From Geosiphon pyriformis (Eukaryota; Glomeromycota; Glomeromycetes; Archaeosporales; Geosiphonaceae): DNA of 64,000 nt. Where the stretch lies: contig JAAOMT010000324.1 in the NCBI GenBank assembly GCA_016748015.1, positions 64,434 through 128,433 on the forward strand, given 5' to 3'. Both the position numbers and the translations under genes were made by a program. Position 1 is the stretch's first letter. Every line of letters begins with the position of its first letter. The notes under the pieces are model-generated. The model saw nothing but the letters and a program-made list of their open reading frames with translations, did not search any database and was not told the origin of the DNA. Below, piece by piece: positions 57,401 to 64,000 of the stretch.

Positions 57401-57725
57401 TAAATACAGTTTTGCCAGTTTTATAAAGCAAGTTAACAAGCTGGCTAAAAGATTGAATGTACTTAGATTAATGGTTTTTTAGTCTAGTCTTGGATGTTAA
57501 TTATTAGTGACTTTTTTATTACAGAATCAAAGAGCAAATATAGTGATAAGTAAGAGTTCCGATACATCTAATTATGATAAGACTGTTGTAAAAATAGTGT
57601 TTTTAAATTCATTAGTGGTTTCTAAATTAAAAAACAACTTAATAAGTCTCTTGAATATGATTATAGGCTTTTTTGCCAAGATTAATAATTTTGTTTTGGA
57701 GTTAAGATCTTACTATTTAAATAAC
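54420..57725 (+). pseudogene. LINE copy 3 ORF1 (interrupted at 54,967-56,383)
   Basis: N-terminal part: KPEASGVINLSAGFLSLD near 54,540 and FEPVKLFILNI up to 54,966. It resumes at 56,389 with KLSAVFNKTNNNKLIAVKKI, FGKIISIKIQLISLWQKALV near 56,690 (RRM-like), ALLYTLPVGITVYDF near 56,875 and a knuckle CI*YKQFGHVFDMC near 57,100 with a TAG inside. Stops fall at Trp/Gln sites, for example TAA at 57,079 (LH*AG). Confidence 0.72.
54967..56383 (+). repeat. Solo LTR inserted in LINE copy 3 ORF1
   Basis: Bounded by TGTTATCAGA at the left and TCTGGTAACA at the right, inverted termini like those of the other LTRs here. Flanks ATATT and ATGTT look like a five-base duplication with one change. LINE ORF1 reads through if the insert is removed. 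A TATA-like TATATATAC at about 55,565 and a CAGCTCAG / TTATAGTGAGCAG region follow. The orientation is inferred from this TATA box. Its low level of decay shows it is much younger than the LINE around it. Not similar to the C-type or A-type LTRs beyond the termini. Confidence 0.62.
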
Positions 57726-60700
57726 AGACTTGATTTAAAAGGTTGCTATATGCAATGTTTGGGGTTTCAATGTTCTTGCCAAGCAAAAAAATATTATTTG
57801 TTGGCATGTAAAATCAGAGAATATAATTTCAATTATTACAGAAACTAAATTAAGGTTTAGTATTAGACCATAGATTATAAATAAGTTTGATAGAATTCGG
57901 ATTTTTATTTCTGGTTTGGATGTTGATTTTTTTGGTGCAAATGTTGTCATAATTATGAATAGTTCTTTGGTTTATCATGTTTTTAAGATAAATAAGATTC
58001 TAAATCATTTAATTTTTATATGGTTCTTGTTCAAAAACAAGTTTGTGATTATAATTTTGGGTTTATATACTGGGATGTCTGCTGGTGTACAGTTTGATTA
58101 AGCTTCTATTATCAACTCTATTATCTCTAAAACAGTTAATTCTAGCTTTTTTGTGGTTTTAGATAGAAATTTTAATAAAAATGGATCCAAAAAGAGTGCA
58201 AGTTTCAAGTTTTGTTCAGATCTAAATCTGGTTTATGTTTTCAATAAGTATTTTTTGGGTAAAACTTCTACTTAAAGCAATTTTAAAGATGTTGAAAAGA
58301 TGTTAAATTTTATATTTGTAAATAAAAATCTGGCATCTGTAGTTATAAATTACAAAGTTAATATTGTATTAGAATTTTTTGATACTAATTATAAAGTAGT
58401 CTTAGTTTTAATTGGTCTAAATAGTTTTTTGAATGTTTATCTTAATGGCATTTATAAGCAAACTAATTGGGATTATGGAAATTTAGGATTAAAAATGCTA
58501 ATAATGTCAAATAAGTACAATTTAGAGAACATATTTCAAATAAATTGTTGGTAAAATTAAATATATTTAAGGAAATAAAATATTGTGATAATTTGGATAC
58601 AATATGAGAAATGCTAAAAAAAACTGTAATACAATCTGCTAATATGGTGTTCTTTAAACATTGATATAATAAGTATAATTGTGTAAAAAACAAATAGTCA
58701 TCAAGATTTTTTAAGTTGGAACTGCTTATAGCCAAGATTATAAAGAAATGGTATTTTGGTAATCTGTTAGAGTTTAAGTGTCTTGTTAATATTTAGTTGT
58801 CAATTGATAATACTAAGATATCTAAGATGTCCAACATGGTTCAAGATTGTATAAAATCAATAAACATTTGTTACTAGTTAAGAAAAAGTATTAGCAATCC
58901 AAATATTATGAGTTAAAAGTGTTTAAAAATATAGCTATTAGGAAAGCAATTGAGCAATATATAGAAAATTTTTGCTCTAACAAGAAGTAGATAATAAAGA
59001 GTATTTTGGAATAACTTTTTTGCAAAGTTGTATTGGATTACTTAGTAATAGAAAATGAATTAGTAGTAAAACCTAAAAAGATAAAGCTTAAAGTTAATAA
59101 AATCATAAAAGAATAGATAAAAAAGCAGTCAGTGTTTTCGAAGATGTTTAAGCAATAATCTTATTAATATATGCTTTTAAATTATGTTGATAATAGTGTC
59201 TTTTCTGGTGTAATAAGTGAAATTAATTTGGAGAAATTAGCTTTAATAATTGGTAATTTGCTGAATGACAAAGCAGCTGGATTGTCTAAGATACCTAATA
59301 AACTTTAGAAATATTGTAGTGATAAGATATTAAAATGTTTATTAAGGTTGTTGAATTTGTGTTTAACTTTAAATGTAATTCCAGTTTCTTGAAAGAGAGC
59401 ATAAATTTTTATTATCTTTAAATCTTATGAATAAAACAGTGTTTTAACAAATACTCAGCCTATTGCACTAATCAAAATGGCTAAAAAAATCTTGTTCAAG
59501 ATCTTCTCTGTTCGGATTTTTTTAATATATAGCAAATTTAATGTTTTTTATAATAACAACTTTTCAGTATTGAAAAGTATTTTGACTTAGTCTCCTATTT
59601 TTATTATTGAATCAGTAGTTAAAAATATACTGGAAAAGAATAAAAAGCTTTAATTGGTTTTATAAAATATATAAAAAGCTTATAATTCTGTAAAGTAACA
59701 TTATTTAAGGACTAGCTTGCAGTATATTAAAATATATAATCAGTTTATTAAATTTTTTGAGAACATATATAAGAATTGGATCAATAAAGTTATGACTGAT
59801 TTTGAACTTTCAAGTGGTTATAAAATACATGATGAGTTAGATTAGAGTAAGGTTTTTTTTCTTCTTCTTTGGAAGATTTTTTATAATCTGCTTTTATGTA
59901 AAATTAAAAGGCATAAGCATTTATATAGATACTGAATTAATACTAAGTTTGTAACCAAGACTGGCAGAATTGAGACTGTTGATAGGAAAACTTTATTTTT
60001 TGCTGCTGGTGCTTTTATTAATAACACAATTTAAATCAAAAATAGCCAAGCTTCTATGTAATATATTTTAAATATTATAAATGAGTTCTTTAATATTAAT
60101 AACTTTCTAATTAATAATAAAAAGACAGTGGCTATTTCTATCAATCAGGATATTAAGAATGTTTCATTAATGATTAATAATCTGCCAATTTTGATTGCTA
60201 AGAAAGATATACTATACAGATACTTAGGCATTTTTTTATCAATTAAGAATTTTTTTAAGTCTAGTTTGACTCAAATTTATACAGATGTTAGATTTTTTTC
60301 CAATGTAGTATTGAGAAAAGTAATTATAAATAAACAGTTTTCTTATTTGATATTGGTTATTTTATAGCCCATAATTAACTATTAGTTATAGTTTAGTTTT
60401 GTTGTATTAGATATATGTTATAAGTAGAATATAATAATTAGAAAAGATCTTAAGACCAAGGCTTGTTTGCCATATGACTTTCTAGTAAGACTTTGCATTA
60501 TTTTTTTTTGTATAATCTGAAACTTTTTGAGCAAGTGCAGTCTAAAGAAAAAGTGACTTCTTTAATTGTCTTTTCCAATATACTGAGCATTTTTAGGCAT
60601 TTGTTTAAGTATAGGTTTTTGAATTTGCAGATTTTGGAATAGTCTTCTTTGGATCTATTACAATTTCTTATTAAGTTATGTGTTAGTCTGGTAAACAATT

Positions 60701-62377
60701 TTTTGGCTAAGGTTGTTAAAATTTTTTTGGCCAATGATTAATCTTTGATAAACAATTTGCTTAGTGCTTTTCATGATTTTGATAGAATTCCAATATCTGA
60801 TATTTTGGAAAAATCTCTGTATTATCATTTTGTTTTTTTTTTGAAGTCATTTGGTATTGCTTTTGGTAACAGATTTTTAAACAAAAAGAGATGTGTTATG
60901 GACTAAAAAACATTTCAGAAGTAGAAAAAATTGGATCTTAGAAGCTTTGTGTTTCTTTGGTTTAAGTTAACATTTGTGTTTTTGAGTGAAATAAATTTTT
61001 TGGAGATTGAATCTGCTAATGCTTATGGATTACGTAAATTAAATATGTTAATGTTTGAAAAATTTTCTAATATGCATAGGAATCTGTTTGAAATTTGGTC
61101 TGATTTTATTAAGGTTTACATAGACAGTTCTTTAAGATACATTGGTTTTGCTGAAGTCACTAATAGAGTGACTGCTTATTTTCTGGCTTTAAATATGAAT
61201 ATTAGTATAAAAATGCATAGGCTTTTGTTTTTTATATTAGCTGAATTACAAGCTCTTGTGTTAGTATTAGAGTGTGTTCTGTTTTTTGTGTTGTAGTTTT
61301 ATATCTGAATAGCCAATCTGCAATTAATGTATGTTTATCTAAGGTTTTGTTTATTACACTTAACTTTTACAATCAGTGTTGAATTAAAAGAAAACATATT
61401 GCTAATTTAATTAAGGATAAATATCTTTTTGTTATGTAAGTAAAAGTTAAAAGACATTTAAATATTCCTGGTAATGTTTAGACTAATACAATAGCAAGTG
61501 AAATTGTTAACTCTTCTTTTTATTGCCAGCTGGGATTTGTAAATGGTTTTTAATAACTGATAAAACAGCTGTATCTGGTAATACTTGTCATTTCATTTAT
61601 AATTTGTACAAATCTATTTGTCATGTTTATTGGAAAACTGGTTTTAGTTTTAATATGATTCTGAGTATAATGATTAAAGAAATAAATTGGATGGCTGCTG
61701 CAAAAGTCTGGCATCTTGATTTACATATGCTTTCTGAATTTACAAGTAGAAAATCTGTTAACCAATATACATATTTAATAAAGACTGTACATAAATAGCT
61801 ACTTGTGGTAGTTAAAAAAAAGTTGTATAACAAAACATATTTTGGCATACTGTGTAGTAAAATAAAGTTGTTTGATCACATTTTTACTTGTGTTGGGGAT
61901 ATTGGTATTTAGAAAAACATTTTAGCTAAGGTTTTTGTGAAATAGATGTTATTGGCAGATGCTTTTTGTTTGTCTTTTTCTGCTGTTTTGCAGATGTTTT
62001 TTCTGTGTTCTTTAGATATAAATCTGTATACTACTATTTACAAAAAATTTGTGTTAAGTAAATAATGCCAGACTTGCTTGGTTTTTAATAGAAAAAGAGA
62101 GACTGCTTCTGCTTTTATTAATTATGTAAGACATTTGATGAAATTGTATTGTACTAAGATATATCTTATAAAGTCTAAGCATAAAATGAATATGGAAAAA
62201 ACTAGGTCAATTAAAAATGATAGTTTGGTTTTAGATTTGTCTTGTAGAGTGGTATCTATTTTATTGAGTAGAGTAGTTTGGATGCTTGATATTATAGAAG
62301 CTTTTGTTGTTAATTTTGATAGACATATACTGTGCTTTTTTTTTCTGGTTTGGGTAAAAATGGTTTTGTTTATATAG
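57726..62377 (+). pseudogene. LINE copy 3 ORF2 (heavily decayed)
   Basis: Endonuclease: ITETKL near 57,835, LDRNFNKNG near 58,160 (Gly-Asp lost), FDTNYKVV near 58,380 where the catalytic His pair is gone. RT: LPNDKAAG-like LLNDKAAGLSKIPN near 59,265, LTNTQPIALIKMAKKI near 59,450, KAYNS near 59,675, AGAFINNTI near 60,020 (F-x-D-D changed to Asn-Asn). RNase H: YIDSSL near 61,120, LAELQALVLVLEC near 61,240. Last open part ends at 62,377. Every catalytic motif that can be read is damaged. Confidence 0.7.
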
Positions 62378-62520
62378 ACATATAATGTTGTCTTGTTTGG
62401 TCTGAGTGATTGGCCATATGTAATAAGAACATGAACTGCATTTAGTTTGTTTTACCTAATTTGGATCTATGTACTAGATAGTAGTTAGACTTTATTCATA
62501 AATCTTTTAATAAAAAAAAT

Positions 62521-63540
62521 ATATATTAATCTAACTATAACTTATTAGACTATAATAAAAAACTATAATAAAATTTATTAAATTGAATTAAATTAATTTA
62601 TTGGTTTTTAAGTAGTTGATTTTAATTGATAAAAATTTAATGTATATAATTAAAACTAATAACAATTGTATAATCTGATTATTTAAAAATTATTTTAAAA
62701 CTTTTTAAAAAAAAACTAATAAAAAAACATATATTATTAATTATATATTTGTTATTAATATTAAAATTTAAATATATAATAGTTTGTTTGAATTTAAAAA
62801 AACTTTGAATTAAATTTATTATATTATTTTTGTGTTTAATAAAAATAAATTAGATTAAATTTGGTTTATTATAAAAATTATAAATATTTTAATTATTTTG
62901 TTTTAAAATATAATTCTATTTTTTTACTTAAAAAGTTTTATAAATATGTATTTTTAAAAAATATATTATTATAAATAGATTTTTAAATATGTTTGATTGG
63001 TTTTATAATTTAGTGCTTGGTTTTTTACTAAAAATTTTAGTAAAAAAATTTTTGTATAATAAACAAAAATTTAATAAAATTATAATTATTAATAGATATA
63101 TGTTTTTTTAACTTAATAACTAATTTATTTTGGTGTTTACACTTTTTTAATAAACAATTCTAATCTTAATAACTATATTTATGTATTTTTTATTAACCAA
63201 TCTTTAATATTATAATCTTAGTACTTTTTTTAATTAATTAATAAACAAAAAAAATAACTAAAAAAATAACTAAAATAGAAATTAATATTTTGTTAATAAC
63301 TATAATTAAGAATTATTATTCAAATATAATTAAGTTAATATATTTAATACGAATAATATTTAAATATAAAAAACATTTTAGATTTTAATAAAATAAGCCA
63401 AGATTTATTAATAAATAATATTAAATGTATTTTAATAATTATGTTTATTAAGTTAATTATGGTTTAATTAAAGTAATAATAAAAATTAAACTAATCTCAA
63501 AATAAGTTTGTTTTGTTTTAAAATATTTTTTTTTGGTTTT
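62521..63540. other. AT-rich stretch, possibly the LTR of the next element
   Basis: Extremely AT-rich, many runs, no supported gene. Given the element end at 63,541-64,000, part of it may be a decayed LTR on the minus strand. Confidence 0.4.
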
Positions 63541-64000
63541 TATATTTTTGTTATATATATATAAATTTTTATAATATAAAATTTCTAAAATTTTTATAAT
63601 TATTTTAAACATTTACTAGAATTCTTGGTATTCCTAAAATTTTTAAAATTCTTGATATTATATGTTTTAATATTTTACTATTTTTTATTAGTTATTTTAT
63701 ACTATATTATTTTCTGTTTTCTTATATAAATAATATTATCTTCTTTTTTTAATATTAAGCTTTAACAAAATTTTTTAAGTTTCTTTTTTAAATAAGTTTG
63801 AGTACTTTTTTATTATTATAGCTTTGAAACTTTAGTTTTTAATTTTTCAAATTATAAATTGGTTATTTTTTCTAACTAGTTTGCTATTAAGTTTTTTATA
63901 ATTAAGTATAATAATATATAGTTAATAGATTGTTTTTAAATAGATTATTAAATTGTTTTTTTAATAAAATATTTACTTATTGTACTGTTTTTTATTAAAT
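63541..64000 (-). mobile_element. 3' end of another A-type Ty3 element (H), running off the right edge
   Basis: On the minus strand, GCTTAATATTAAAAAAAG with GAAGATAATATTA (about 63,765-63,735) matches the end of the third ORF of element A base for base over more than 25 positions. Downstream come GAATTC-type repeats (CTAGAATTCTTGGTATTCC near 63,616) like the block in LTR G, then TATATATATA near 63,553. Heavily decayed, but the order third ORF, repeat block, TATA is the same as in A, I and G. Confidence 0.45.

Larger units (their letters stand above)
54275..62520 (+). mobile_element. LINE copy 3, old and diverged, split by a solo LTR
   Basis: Starts near AAAAAAAAACTTTTTTCTC (54,275-54,293) and ends with TAATAAAAAAAAT at 62,520. 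Less the inserted 1,417 bases it measures about 6.8 kb, so it is close to full length. Protein patches follow copies 1 and 2 in order but at clearly lower identity (for example LLESYSKKTYFIGHNP against SVGEKTCFIDCHP), so it is another subfamily. The target duplication is blurred (AAATAATATT on the left, AAATATATATT on the right). Confidence 0.8.

Overview
The window reads as nuclear DNA of a very AT-rich, transposon-packed fungus. From memory of element families (not searched), the dUTPase-carrying Ty3/gypsy elements and the APE-endonuclease/RNase H LINE look most like those of arbuscular mycorrhizal fungi (Glomeromycotina, such as Rhizophagus or Gigaspora). There is almost no host coding sequence. 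Two candidates are visible: a short spliced gene at 51.8-52.5 kb with an N-terminal PIP-box-like motif, and a broken gene of unknown function at 12.3-13.2 kb. Nearly everything else is nested retrotransposons in graded stages of decay. In-frame stops fall mostly at former Trp or Gln codons (TGG to TGA/TAG, CAA/CAG to TAA/TAG), a C-to-T / G-to-A signature of cytosine deamination or a RIP-like process.

Layout. 1-7,031: 3' two-thirds of Ty3 element A (+) with its LTR. 7,032-8,217: tail of another copy (I), then a ~0.38 kb near-palindrome (7,840-8,632). 8,633-12,060: element B (-), 5'- and 3'-truncated. 12,299-13,190: broken host-type gene cut by the LTR of element D. 13,191-16,365: element D (-), integrase, third ORF and LTR, the best-preserved Ty3 piece. 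16,374-27,592: a foldback (long terminal inverted repeat) element K, split in its left arm by the full-length Ty3 element C (16,592-26,558, +). 27.6-28.0: a 5'-truncated LINE tail. 28,005-37,640: Ty3 element E (+), split by LINE copy 1 (28,966-35,708, -) with a 10-bp target duplication. 37,709-38,574: solo LTR G (-). 39.7-50,985: Ty3 element F (-), split inside gag by LINE copy 2 (42,262-49,011, +), again with a 10-bp duplication. 51,832-52,528: spliced gene (-). 54,275-62,520: old LINE copy 3 (+), split by a solo LTR (54,967-56,383). 63.5-64.0: 3' end of another Ty3 element (-).

How the pieces work. The Ty3 elements share one plan: LTR, PBS, gag with CCHC knuckle, retropepsin, Cys-rich zinc-ribbon-like module, a dUTPase module with recognisable motifs 2 to 5, RT, RNase H, integrase, then a third ORF after pol whose last codons overlap the polypurine tract and run into the 3' LTR. 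Block U3 repeats made of short quasi-palindromes lie just upstream of the LTR TATA box, and their sequence differs between subfamilies. The LINE has ORF1 (CCHC-like knuckle, coiled coil) and ORF2 (APE endonuclease, RT, RNase H, C-terminal zinc finger) joined by a TAATG stop/start overlap. The most novel signals are the dUTPase plus third-ORF architecture, the LTR palindrome blocks, the foldback element reconstructed across a 10 kb insertion, and the PIP-box gene.
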